Made by a program: the position numbers and the translations under genes. From Azophilus sp965214305 (GTDB lineage: Bacteria; Pseudomonadota; Gammaproteobacteria; Pseudomonadales; Azotimanducaceae), in the NCBI GenBank assembly GCA_965214305.1, contig OZ243949.1, forward strand, positions 496,001 through 560,000: a stretch of 64,000 nucleotides of DNA. Direction: 5' to 3'. This document shows, piece by piece, positions 33,390 to 41,643 of this stretch (positions are counted from its first letter, which is position 1; every line of letters begins with the position of its first letter). The notes beneath the pieces were generated by a model. That model had not been told where the DNA came from, ran no database searches, and saw only the letters and a program-made list of their open reading frames with translations.

Positions 33390-33455
33390 CCATGCGCTAT
33401 GCTCGCTGCCGGTCGCGCATTAATATCCATGCCCACCGAGCCAAGACGAGCACCT

Positions 33456-34292
33456 ATGATCAAAAAATGCCTGTTCCCGGTTGCTGGCTACGGCACCCGG
33501 TTTCTGCCCGCCACCAAGGCGATGCCGAAGGAAATGCTGCCCATCCTCAACAAACCGCTTGTGCAGTATGGCGTTGAGGAGGCGATGGGGGCGGGGCTGA
33601 CCGAGGTGGGCTTTGTCACCGGCCGCGGCAAGCGCGCCATTGAGGATCATTTTGACCTGAGTTTTGAACTGGAGCATCAGATTCAGGGCACCGGCAAGGA
33701 GGTATTGCTCACCGGCATCCGTGCGCTGATTGAACGCTGCACCTTTTCCTATACCCGCCAAGCCAAGATACAGGGGCTTGGCCACGCCGTCCTGAGCGGC
33801 CAAACCATTATCGGCGACGAGCCCTTCGGGGTGGTATTGGCCGACGACCTTTGCTTTGGCGGCGGCGACGGTGTTTTGACGCAGATGGTGCGCATCTTCA
33901 AGCAGTTCCGGTGCAGTGTGGTGGCCATTGAGGAGGTGCCGGCTGCGGAAACGCACAAATACGGCGTGATTGCCGGGCAGGCCATTAGCGAGCGCATTTT
34001 CCGCGTGACCGATATGGTCGAAAAACCCGCTCCCGGGGAGGCGCCGAGCAATCTCGCCATCATCGGACGCTACATCTTCACGCCGGACATCTTCGAGATA
34101 TTGGGGAACACGGCACCCGGCAAGAACGACGAAATTCAAATCACCGATGCCTTGCTGCACCAAGCCCGACACGGGGCGGTGATCGCCTACAAGTTTTCCG
34201 GCAGGCGGTTCGACTGCGGTTCTGTGGAGGGCTTTGTCGAGGCGATCAATTATTGCTTTGAGCAACGGGCCCGCGACGAAAATGCGACATGA
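33456..34292 (+). CDS. galU: UTP-glucose-1-phosphate uridylyltransferase GalU
   Basis: 278 residues from ATG 33456 (MIKKCLFPVAGYGTRFLPATKAMPKEMLPILNKPLVQYGVEEA). The earlier start of the open frame (33399) is rejected because the family begins at this Met. The nucleotidyltransferase fingerprint GYGTRFLPATK, the site DDLCFGGGDGV and the segment DMVEKPAPGEAPSNLAIIGRYIFTPDIFEIL are all present. It makes UDP-glucose for surface glycans and LPS. It overlaps the msbA-lpxK start by 11 nt, tying UDP-glucose supply to lipid A export and synthesis. Confidence 0.95.
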   Translation: MIKKCLFPVAGYGTRFLPATKAMPKEMLPILNKPLVQYGVEEAMGAGLTEVGFVTGRGKRAIEDHFDLSFELEHQIQGTGKEVLLTGIRALIERCTFSYTRQAKIQGLGHAVLSGQTIIGDEPFGVVLADDLCFGGGDGVLTQMVRIFKQFRCSVVAIEEVPAAETHKYGVIAGQAISERIFRVTDMVEKPAPGEAPSNLAIIGRYIFTPDIFEILGNTAPGKNDEIQITDALLHQARHGAVIAYKFSGRRFDCGSVEGFVEAINYCFEQRARDENAT

Positions 34293-37101
34293 CGGCTGGG
34301 CGATCTATCGGCGCTTGTTGGGTTATGTGTGGCCTTATTCGCTTGCCTTTGCCGGTGCCGTTGTCGCCTTTTTGATTGGCGGCGGTGCGGAGGCCGCCTT
34401 CGTCAAGCTCTTTGAGCGCCTGATCGACAACTGGGACGAGGGGCTGCCCGACGCCGCTCTATTCATACCCTTGGCCATGCTGGGCACCGTCCTGGTGCGC
34501 GGCATCGGCGAATTTGTCGGCGAAGTGCTGCTGAGCCGCATTTCCTTTTCCGTGGTACACAATTTGCGCGTTGCCCTCTTCGAGCAATTGCTGCAGATGC
34601 CGAGTGCCCTGTTCGACGCCAGTACCCAGGGGCACCTGGTATCCAGAATCACCTACAACGTTAACCAACTGCGTGATGCCGGAACGGTGGCGCTGCGCGC
34701 CCTGATACAGGACGGCCTTAAAGTCCTGGTCTTTTTGGGCTGCATGATCTATCTGAGTTGGCAACTCACGCTGGTCTTCGTGGCGGCAGTGCCCGTTGTC
34801 GCCGCCGTGGTGTTAACCGCCAGCCGCCGGTTTCGGCGGATCGCGCGGCGCATTCAGGGTTCCATGCGCGATGTTACCCACGTTACGGGTGAATTGGTTT
34901 CCGGCTATCGAGTGGTGCGCATCTTCGGGGGCGAGTCCTACGAGCGCAGCCGCTTTGTTCGGGCCAGCCACGCCAATCGTCGTCAAAACCTGAAAATGGT
35001 GATGACTAAGGTGGCGAGTACCCACGTTGTCCAGGTATTGGTTGTTGCCGCGGTGGCGGTGCTGATCTCGCTGTTGGCGCGGCCGCAAGTCGTGCAGGGT
35101 CTTTCCGTTGGCAATTTCACGGGTTTTCTCATGTTTGCCGGTTTGCTGGTACGGCCGGTGCGCCGCCTCACCGAGATAAACGCGCGCTTGCAACGGGGGC
35201 TGGCGGCGGCGGAGGATGTGTTTGGCCAGCTTGATGCGGCGGTGGAGGTGGACAGCGGTACCCATGCCGTTGACCGGGTGCGCGGGCGCATCGAGTTTCG
35301 CAATGTGCATTTTGGCTACGACCGGGGGGCGGGCGAGGTGCTGCGCGGTATCGATCTCGTTATTGAGCCCGGCCAGACGGTTGCCGTGGTGGGCCGTTCC
35401 GGGAGCGGAAAATCGACGCTTGCCAGCCTGATTCCGCGCTTCTACGAGGTGGCGCAAGGCGAGGTGCTGATCGATGATACACCGGTGCAGGACTACGCCA
35501 AGGACAACTTGCGTAGCCAGATCGCGCTCGTCTCCCAACAGGTGACGCTGTTTAACGATACGCTGGCCGCCAACATCGCCTACGGCGCCCTCGCCAACGC
35601 ATCACCGGAAGCGGTTGACGAAGCGGTGCGGCGGGCCCGTGTGCGGGGCTTCGCCGAACGCCTGCCCGAGGGCCTGAATACAATGCTGGGTGACGACGGG
35701 GTACGGCTTTCCGGTGGCCAACGCCAGCGCGTTGCCATAGCGCGCGCGCTGCTCAAGGATGCACCCATTCTCATTCTCGATGAGGCGACCTCGGCGCTCG
35801 ATAGCGAATCGGAGCGCCTCATCCAGGGTGCTCTCGCCGAAGTGATGCGGGGCCGCACCACCCTCGTGATTGCCCATCGGCTGTCCACCGTGGAAAACGC
35901 GGACCTCATTTTGGTGATGGACGAGGGCCGTATCGTTGAAACCGGCAATCACGCCTCGTTGTTGGCGAACGGCCGAACCTATACCAACCTGCACGATGCG
36001 CAATTCAAGGACATCGAACCCCGGGCTGCCCCGGTGGTGGAAACGCCGGCCACACCGCCAATGGCGGTGACAAACGCATTCCCGCAACCGGTTCGACGCG
36101 GCTGGGCGGCAGCCTGGTACGAAGACGCTTGGTGGCTGCGGCTATTGGTGCCGTTGTCTTGGCTGTTCGGGTGCCTGGCCGCGCGGCGGCGCCGTTCGGT
36201 GGATGGCAAATCGGCATGGCGCGCGCCCCTGCCGGTGTTGGTGGTCGGTAACCTGACGGTTGGCGGAACGGGCAAGACACCCTTTGTCATTTGGTTGGTG
36301 CGGCAGCTCTTGGAGCGCGGCTACCAACCCGGGGTGGTTGCGCGCGGCTACCGGGGGCGTGCCAACCGGAAGCCGGTGTTGGTGCCCGCGACCGGCACAG
36401 ATCCGGAGCAGGTCGGCGACGAACCGCCCATCATCGCGCGGCAAACCGGTGTGCCGGTGGTGATTTGCCGCGACCGGGTGCGGGCGGTGCAACATCTGGC
36501 CGAGCTCTTCGATGTGGATATCGTCGTTTGTGATGATGGCTTGCAACACTATGCGCTGGCCCGGGATATCGAAATTGCCGTGGTCGATGGTTGTCGGCGG
36601 CTTGGCAATGGCCGGCTGTTGCCCGCTGGCCCCCTGCGGGAGCCGGCACAACGGCTTGCTGAGGTGGACTGGGTTATCGCCAACCACCAGCCCGCGGGGC
36701 TGGTGGAAGCGGAAACGCTGATGCGCATTCGCCCCCGGGCTTTCGTCAACTTGCAGACCGGTGCGCGCATGGCCCCGCAGCAATTTGCCGCCCAATATCC
36801 CAACGCCAACGCCGTGGCCGGGGTCGGTAATCCCGATGGGTTTGCCCGGACGCTCTGTGAGCTGGGCGTTGAACCCGCCTTACACCCACTCGATGACCAT
36901 CACCGCTATTTCGGCGACGAGATTCGCTTCGATAACGACTGGCCGGTGGTCTGCACGGAAAAAGACGCCGTTAAGTTGCACCGGCTCGACCTCCCGCTCG
37001 GGCATTGCTGGTTTTTGGCGATTGAAACCGAAATCGGTGAGGAGGGATTGCGCCATTTGGATAAACTGCTGGAACGCCTATCCCGCCAAGGGCCGCGATG
37101 A
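34282..37101 (+). CDS. msbA-lpxK: MsbA-LpxK fusion: lipid A flippase plus tetraacyldisaccharide 4'-kinase
   Basis: 939 residues in one frame. Residues 1 to about 590 are a complete ABC-exporter half: six membrane spans, Walker A GRSGSGKST (near 371), signature LSGGQRQRVAIARALL (near 476), Walker B ILILDEATSALD, H-loop VIAHRLSTV. It is the MsbA type that flips lipid A-core. A Pro/Ala-rich linker (APVVETPATPPMAVTNAFPQPV) follows. From about 612 there is a full LpxK: membrane-proximal helix WWLRLLVPLSWLFGCLAARR, P-loop VGNLTVGGTGKTPFVIWL (near 654), ARGYRG, GDEPPIIARQT, VVCDDGLQHYALARDIEI and the C-terminal CTEKDAVKL. LpxK phosphorylates the 4' position of lipid A. The genes are usually separate neighbours. 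Downstream kdsB overlaps by 4 nt. Confidence 0.95.
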   Translation: MRHDGWAIYRRLLGYVWPYSLAFAGAVVAFLIGGGAEAAFVKLFERLIDNWDEGLPDAALFIPLAMLGTVLVRGIGEFVGEVLLSRISFSVVHNLRVALFEQLLQMPSALFDASTQGHLVSRITYNVNQLRDAGTVALRALIQDGLKVLVFLGCMIYLSWQLTLVFVAAVPVVAAVVLTASRRFRRIARRIQGSMRDVTHVTGELVSGYRVVRIFGGESYERSRFVRASHANRRQNLKMVMTKVASTHVVQVLVVAAVAVLISLLARPQVVQGLSVGNFTGFLMFAGLLVRPVRRLTEINARLQRGLAAAEDVFGQLDAAVEVDSGTHAVDRVRGRIEFRNVHFGYDRGAGEVLRGIDLVIEPGQTVAVVGRSGSGKSTLASLIPRFYEVAQGEVLIDDTPVQDYAKDNLRSQIALVSQQVTLFNDTLAANIAYGALANASPEAVDEAVRRARVRGFAERLPEGLNTMLGDDGVRLSGGQRQRVAIARALLKDAPILILDEATSALDSESERLIQGALAEVMRGRTTLVIAHRLSTVENADLILVMDEGRIVETGNHASLLANGRTYTNLHDAQFKDIEPRAAPVVETPATPPMAVTNAFPQPVRRGWAAAWYEDAWWLRLLVPLSWLFGCLAARRRRSVDGKSAWRAPLPVLVVGNLTVGGTGKTPFVIWLVRQLLERGYQPGVVARGYRGRANRKPVLVPATGTDPEQVGDEPPIIARQTGVPVVICRDRVRAVQHLAELFDVDIVVCDDGLQHYALARDIEIAVVDGCRRLGNGRLLPAGPLREPAQRLAEVDWVIANHQPAGLVEAETLMRIRPRAFVNLQTGARMAPQQFAAQYPNANAVAGVGNPDGFARTLCELGVEPALHPLDDHHRYFGDEIRFDNDWPVVCTEKDAVKLHRLDLPLGHCWFLAIETEIGEEGLRHLDKLLERLSRQGPR

Positions 37102-37907
37102 GCGCGTTTCAGGTCGTCATACCGGCGCGCATCGGCTCGTCCCGCTTGCCGCGCAAGCCGTTGCTGGACCTTGCCGGCGTACCCATGATTGTTAGGGTGG
37201 CGAACCGCGCGGCGGCGGCGGGCGCGCAGAGCGTCCTGGTGGCCACCGACGATGGCGAGGTGCGGCGAACCGTGATGGCGGCGGGTCATCGGGCGCTGAT
37301 GACGCGGGCGGATCACATATCGGGTTCGGACCGCGTTGCCGAGGTGGCGGCGCGGGAAGCTTGGCCGGACGAGACGATAATCATCAACGTACAGGGCGAT
37401 GAGCCCCTGCTGCCGCCGCCGGTGGTACGTCAATTGGCGGACGCGATGGCGGCGGATGCGACCCTTGAAGCGGCGACCTTGTGCGAAACGATCAGCGACC
37501 CCGAGGCGGCCCGCAACCCCAACAACGTGAAGGTGGTGCGGGATGCCGGAAACTGTGCGCTGTACTTTTCCCGCGCGCCCATTCCGGTGTTTCGCGGCGA
37601 CGCCGCCGCGGTGCCGGCCGGCTTTTGGCGACGGCACATCGGCATCTACGCCTATCGGGCCCGTACCCTGCGTCGGTTTGTCGCGCTGCGGCCGTCGGCT
37701 CTTGAAATGGCCGAGCGTTTGGAACAGTTGCGGCTCTTGGAGAACGGCTTACGCCTGCTTGTTCTCGATGCCGTCATGCCGGTGCCGAAAGGGGTGGATA
37801 CGCCCGAAGACCTCGGCCGCGTCAGGCGCTTGCTGCTAGGCGCCTCTGCCTGCGGAAGTCGCGAAAGCGAAAATTCGATGCCGCCGTCCCTTTGGGCGGG
37901 CGATTGA
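37098..37907 (+). CDS. kdsB: CMP-Kdo synthetase KdsB, with repeat-derived C-terminal tail
   Basis: 269 residues; the ATG overlaps the LpxK stop (ATGA). It has the CMP-Kdo synthetase motif set: VVIPARIGSSRLPRKPLLDLAGVPMIVRV, TDDGEVRRTVMAAG, TRADHISGSDRVAEVA, INVQGDEPLLPPPVV, ALYFSRAPIP, RRHIGIYAYRARTLRRFVAL and MPVPKGVDTPEDLGRVRRLL. It activates Kdo for LPS core synthesis. The family normally ends about here; the last about 23 residues (ASACGSRESENSMPPSLWAGD) are encoded by a dispersed repeat module (from 37837), so they are probably a functionless extension. Confidence 0.95.
   Translation: MSAFQVVIPARIGSSRLPRKPLLDLAGVPMIVRVANRAAAAGAQSVLVATDDGEVRRTVMAAGHRALMTRADHISGSDRVAEVAAREAWPDETIIINVQGDEPLLPPPVVRQLADAMAADATLEAATLCETISDPEAARNPNNVKVVRDAGNCALYFSRAPIPVFRGDAAAVPAGFWRRHIGIYAYRARTLRRFVALRPSALEMAERLEQLRLLENGLRLLVLDAVMPVPKGVDTPEDLGRVRRLLLGASACGSRESENSMPPSLWAGD
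37837..37870. repeat. TAGGCGCCT-family module inside the kdsB 3' end
   Basis: TAGGCGCCTCTGCCTGCGGAAGTCGCGAAAGCGA in one orientation. The segment GCCTCTGCCTgCGGAAGTCGCGAAAGCGAA recurs with one mismatch (t for g) in the opposite orientation at 41014-41043. It changes the C-terminal codons of kdsB. Confidence 0.8.
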
Positions 37908-37999
37908 GGAGAATATCCAGCCCTATTTGACGAAATCGAACGTTCAAAGGGGCGAGCGGCAGCGGATTTGCAGCCGTGAATTCCTGCGGCCCAGGCTCC

Positions 38000-38009
38000 T
38001 AGGCGCCTA
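38000..38009. repeat. TAGGCGCCTA palindrome between kdsB and rne
   Basis: Part of CAGGCTCCTAGGCGCCTA (37992-38009), identical to 27941-27958, followed by AGGCGCAGG. The 37908-38086 gap between the convergent genes holds no gene and no T-tailed terminator. Confidence 0.85.
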
Positions 38010-38086
38010 AGGCGCAGGTCATCCGCGCCTCGGTGCTGCGCCGCTTTACCGTGCCGTTGCCGTTGGAGCCGACCGCCGTTGAGGGT

Positions 38087-40696
38087 TCAGGCCTCGCTTG
38101 ATTCGGCATTGTGGCTGGGTTGCTCAAGCTGGCGACGACGCACCTCTCGAGGGTCATTGTAAGCCCGGCGCTGCTGTGCTTCCGCCGTCGGTTGCGTATC
38201 CCGCTCAGGCACCGCCACCGGTTCGCCGGCCGGGGGCGCCGTGGCGCTGGCAGCAACTTCAAGGCGCTGGCCGGGGGCGGTATCGTCTTGCGTATCCGGC
38301 CTGCTTCCGGGTTGTTCCGACGCGCTGGCCGCAATCGCCGGAGACGGCACTGGCGATTCCCCGGTCGCCACCGATCCGTGGGGCTCGGGTGCCGCTGCGG
38401 CATTTTGCCCGGCTGCCGCTGCCGGTGTCTCGTTTGCGGCCTTGCTGGCCGATGCATCGGCGGTGGTTTTGCTGTGCTGCCGCTGGCCACTCCGTTCGGC
38501 AATTTTGCCCCGGTCGCGGCGTGGGCGGCGCTTGCTGCGCGCCAGGGTGTCCTCGCTTGGCTTGCGGTCCGGCGGCGGTTCTTGGCCTGTCTGCGCCCTT
38601 AGGGCCGCTTGGTCTTGTGGTAACTCCCGGGGCTTGGTGTTGTCGCCGGATTGCCGCCCGGATTTCCCGGCGGGGCGCTTTGTTGCACCCTTGGAACCCT
38701 GCTTAGCCTCGGCATCGGCGTGCTGTTTGTGCGCCTCTTTGCGATTGGGCGAACCCCCGCCTTGCCGCTCTTTTCCCGGTTTCCGCTCGTCTTGGCGAGC
38801 TGCCTTCCTGCCGGTGTTCTCGGCAGCGCGGGCCGGTTCCTTTGCCGAGCTGGCACCACGTCGCCGGCGACGGCCGGGGCGGTTGGCTGATCGGCCGATC
38901 TCCCGGCCACTGGCCATAGCGTCCGCATCGGTCTTGCGGCGGCCCTTTTGGGGTTGCGTGGCATCCTCGGTTGGCGCGCCATCGCCTTCGGAGAAAAGGC
39001 TGCTGATAACTCGTTTGAACAAACTTGGCTTGCGGTTTGCGGTCTTTGCGGGAAGCGGCTGTGGCGTGGCGCCTGTACCCACGGGTGCCGGCGCAACGGG
39101 TTGGGGTGGCTGTACCGCTGCTCGCTCCCGAACCCGGCCGTCGGCCTCTTCCCGCAACCCCGGGTTCAATGTCTGGCTACCAATCTCGGTCAGTTCGTAG
39201 CTGGGAACATCCACCTCATCGGCGGCCCGGTCGTCGCGGATGCGCTGTATTTCGTACTGCGGCGTTTCCATGTTGACGTTGGGTACGATGACGATGTGGG
39301 TGTCGGTGCGCTCCTCTATTGCCGCCACATCCTGCCGCTTTTCGTTCAAAAGATAAGCGGCGATATTGAGGGGAACCAATGCCCGCACCAGGGTGCTGCG
39401 CTCCTTGATCGACTCTTCCTCCATCACCCGCAGAATCGCCAGCGCCAAGGATTTGATGTCTCGAATCCGTCCTTGCCCGGCACAGCGCGGGCAGGCCTCA
39501 GTGGTCAGTTCGGAAAGGGAGGGGCGCAGGCGCTGCCGCGACATTTCCAGCAACCCGAACCTTGAGATGCGGCCCAATTGGATGCGGGCGCGGTCCTGCT
39601 CCAACGCCTCACGCATCTTGTGCTCGACGACACGCTGATTTTTCACGCTCGACATATCGATGAAATCGATCACGATCAGGCCACCCATGTCGCGCAAGCG
39701 CAGCTGCCGGGCAATTTCCTCGGCCGCCTCCAGATTGGTGTTCAGCGCCGTTTCCTCGATATCGGAACCGCGGGTGGCGCGCGCCGAGTTGATATCGATC
39801 GACACCAGCGCCTCGGTGGGGTCGATGACGATCGAGCCGCCGGAAGGCAGCTTCACCATGTGCTTGAACGCACTTTCGATTTGGCTTTCGATTTGGTAGC
39901 GGCTGAACAGCGGAACGGCTTCGTCGTAGTACTTGGTGCGCTTGCCGTAGTGGGGCATGACCTCATCGACGAAGGTGCGGGCCTGATCGTAGGCTTCCTC
40001 GCTGTCGATCAACAGTTCGCCGATGTCATTGCGCAGATTGTCGCGGATGGCGCGCACGATGAGATTGTTCTCGGCGTAGAGCAGCTTGGGCGCTTGCTCC
40101 TTTTTGTTGGCCAGTCGAATCGCTTCCCAGAGTTGCAGCAGGTATTGCAGATCCCAGCTGAGTTCCTCGGTACCGCGCCCGACGCCGGCGGTACGCACGA
40201 TCAGGCCCATGCCTTGGGGAAGTTCAAGTTGCGAGAGGACTTCCCGCATCTGATCCCGATCTTCCCCGTCAATGCGTCTTGAGACACCGCCCGCTCTTGG
40301 ATTGTTGGGCATGAGTACCAGATAGCGCCCGGCCAAGCTGATGAAAGTGGTGAGTGCCGCACCCTTGTTGCCGCGCTCTTCCTTATCAACTTGAACAATC
40401 AGTTCCTGGCCCTCGGAGACCGCCTGCTGAATTTGTCGGCGACCCTCGTCCTGGCGATTTTGGAAATCGGAAGCCGCCACTTCCTTGAGAGGGAGAAAAC
40501 CGTGTTTGGCGGCGCCGAATTCCACAAAGGCGGCTTCGAGGCTGGGTTCGACACGGGTAATGCGGGCTTTGTAGATGTTACCTTTCTTCTGCTCCCGAGA
40601 GCGGTTTTCGATATCAAAATCGTAGAGTTTCTGCCCATCTACCAGGGCAATGCGCACCTCTTCCGGTTGGGTGGCGTTGATTAACATGCGTTTCAT
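38087..40696 (-). CDS. rne: ribonuclease E
   Basis: 869 residues from ATG 40696 (MKRMLINATQPEEVRIALVDGQKLYDFDIENRSREQKKGNIYKA), AAGGAA 6 nt upstream. The S1 RNA-binding domain is near residues 35-125. The catalytic region has SGGSIVIDPTEALVSIDINSARATRG and GGLIVIDFIDM, which bear the two magnesium-binding Asp. The zinc link CPRC lies near residue 400. The small domain runs to about 510. The C-terminal 350 residues are low-complexity, Arg/Lys/Pro-rich, the expected disordered scaffold for RNA and degradosome partners, shorter than in E. coli. It is convergent with kdsB. Confidence 0.96.
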   Translation of the reverse strand: MKRMLINATQPEEVRIALVDGQKLYDFDIENRSREQKKGNIYKARITRVEPSLEAAFVEFGAAKHGFLPLKEVAASDFQNRQDEGRRQIQQAVSEGQELIVQVDKEERGNKGAALTTFISLAGRYLVLMPNNPRAGGVSRRIDGEDRDQMREVLSQLELPQGMGLIVRTAGVGRGTEELSWDLQYLLQLWEAIRLANKKEQAPKLLYAENNLIVRAIRDNLRNDIGELLIDSEEAYDQARTFVDEVMPHYGKRTKYYDEAVPLFSRYQIESQIESAFKHMVKLPSGGSIVIDPTEALVSIDINSARATRGSDIEETALNTNLEAAEEIARQLRLRDMGGLIVIDFIDMSSVKNQRVVEHKMREALEQDRARIQLGRISRFGLLEMSRQRLRPSLSELTTEACPRCAGQGRIRDIKSLALAILRVMEEESIKERSTLVRALVPLNIAAYLLNEKRQDVAAIEERTDTHIVIVPNVNMETPQYEIQRIRDDRAADEVDVPSYELTEIGSQTLNPGLREEADGRVRERAAVQPPQPVAPAPVGTGATPQPLPAKTANRKPSLFKRVISSLFSEGDGAPTEDATQPQKGRRKTDADAMASGREIGRSANRPGRRRRRGASSAKEPARAAENTGRKAARQDERKPGKERQGGGSPNRKEAHKQHADAEAKQGSKGATKRPAGKSGRQSGDNTKPRELPQDQAALRAQTGQEPPPDRKPSEDTLARSKRRPRRDRGKIAERSGQRQHSKTTADASASKAANETPAAAAGQNAAAAPEPHGSVATGESPVPSPAIAASASEQPGSRPDTQDDTAPGQRLEVAASATAPPAGEPVAVPERDTQPTAEAQQRRAYNDPREVRRRQLEQPSHNAESSEA

Positions 40697-41002
40697 CTGA
40701 GGTTCCTTGTCGGCGCGCGCATACCGGCCGAGCGGGGGCTGGCGTGAACAGTTGCGGGGTGGGCGAGTGGATGGCGCCGGCCAGCATCGATATGGCCGGA
40801 TTAACGTCCGCTTGGCGGCGCCGCCGCAAGCATTGCCCCCTTGGCGGGGCGGTTTTAACCGACCCGCTTGCGTATCCGGCGGCAATGGCGCGGCCTGCTT
40901 TGCCCCCGCACCCGATCAGGGTCGCAACGACGCAGGCGGGCATCGTCTTTTCTGCTGTTCTCACTGTTCACTTGTACCGGGCACGACGGCCAATTAATGG
41001 CT

Positions 41003-41047
41003 CTAGGCGCCTTCGCTTTCGCGACTTCCGAAGGCAGAGGCTCCTGG
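41003..41047. repeat. longest copy of the TAGGCGCCT repeat module
   Basis: CTAGGCGCCTTCGCTTTCGC followed by GACTTCCGAAGGCAGAGGCTCCTGG. Its left half matches 37837-37870 in reverse orientation and its right 19 nt match 20993-21011 exactly, so it links the partial copies into one family of about 45 bp with palindromic ends. Confidence 0.8.
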
Positions 41048-41351
41048 CCGAGCCCGGCTAAATTCGCTCCAGTCCCGCCGCGCCCCCTCGGGGCCTATCG
41101 GCAACGCGCTGGTTTTAGTCGTTTACTAGGTTTCCGTTGGCTCCCCTCTGGGCACCAATCGGGGCCTTGGGGTCCCGGCCTCCGTTCGCTGTCGGCCGCC
41201 GTGTACGGTCAAATTCCGTGTTCGGAAAGTGCGGGTGGGCAAGTGTTAACGTTCTTGCCAAGCCGCGTGCGGCTGGCATCGCAAACGGGCAGGGTCGTCC
41301 CGCCAAGGCGGCGGCATCTTAACAGCGTTGTCCAAGTCCTTCAATCGGCAG

Positions 41352-41383
41352 TAAAAAATGGGGGCGGGGAGGCCCCGCCCCCA
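41352..41383 (-). terminator. rho-independent terminator with no known gene in front
   Basis: On the minus strand TGGGGGCGGGG - CCT - CCCCGCCCCCA (11-bp stem) is followed by TTTTTT. The upstream side (above 41383) holds no recognised gene, so it may end a small RNA or a short transcript starting in 41390-41550. Confidence 0.8.
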
Positions 41384-41510
41384 CGATTCACGGCGCGTCC
41401 GGCGCGTTTCTCGCGGGGTCGGCGGCCGACCAGTTCGCGAGACAGGACGTTCAACTTCTAACCGGACACTAATGCCGTATAACACTCTTCTCAAGGGAAA
41501 AGTCCGCGAA

Positions 41511-41576
41511 AACAATTTCCGCAAACTGCCCGAAAGTCCCTAAATTAGGGTGTTACTATGGGCGGCGGAAATTGTT
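41511..41576. repeat. nested inverted repeat upstream of the giant gene
   Basis: AACAATTTCCGC (41511-41522) and its exact complement GCGGAAATTGTT (41565-41576) enclose a second stem, CCCTAA-A-TTAGGG (41538-41550). The outer arm ends 68 nt before the first possible start (TTG 41644) and could form a cruciform or bind a dimeric regulator. Confidence 0.8.
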
Positions 41577-41643
41577 GGTGTAGCAATCTCCGGGCTAGAT
41601 AGACTTCCGCAGATTAGTTTAGTGTGTTCCTCGTGCATGAATA

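Larger units (their letters stand above)
40697..41643. other. intergenic region upstream of rne and of the giant gene
   Basis: About 950 bp without a convincing protein gene. The part next to rne (40697-41000) should hold the rne promoter and leader, which in other bacteria mediates feedback by RNase E. Further on lie a repeat-family copy (41003-41047), a minus-strand terminator (41352-41383), an inverted repeat (41511-41576) and the C tract. Several short frames exist on both strands, none with recognisable content. Confidence 0.5.

Noticed and set aside
37999..38502. Minus-strand 167-codon frame at the rne 3' end
   Set aside because: Overlaps the rne C-terminal region in another frame and has no family features.
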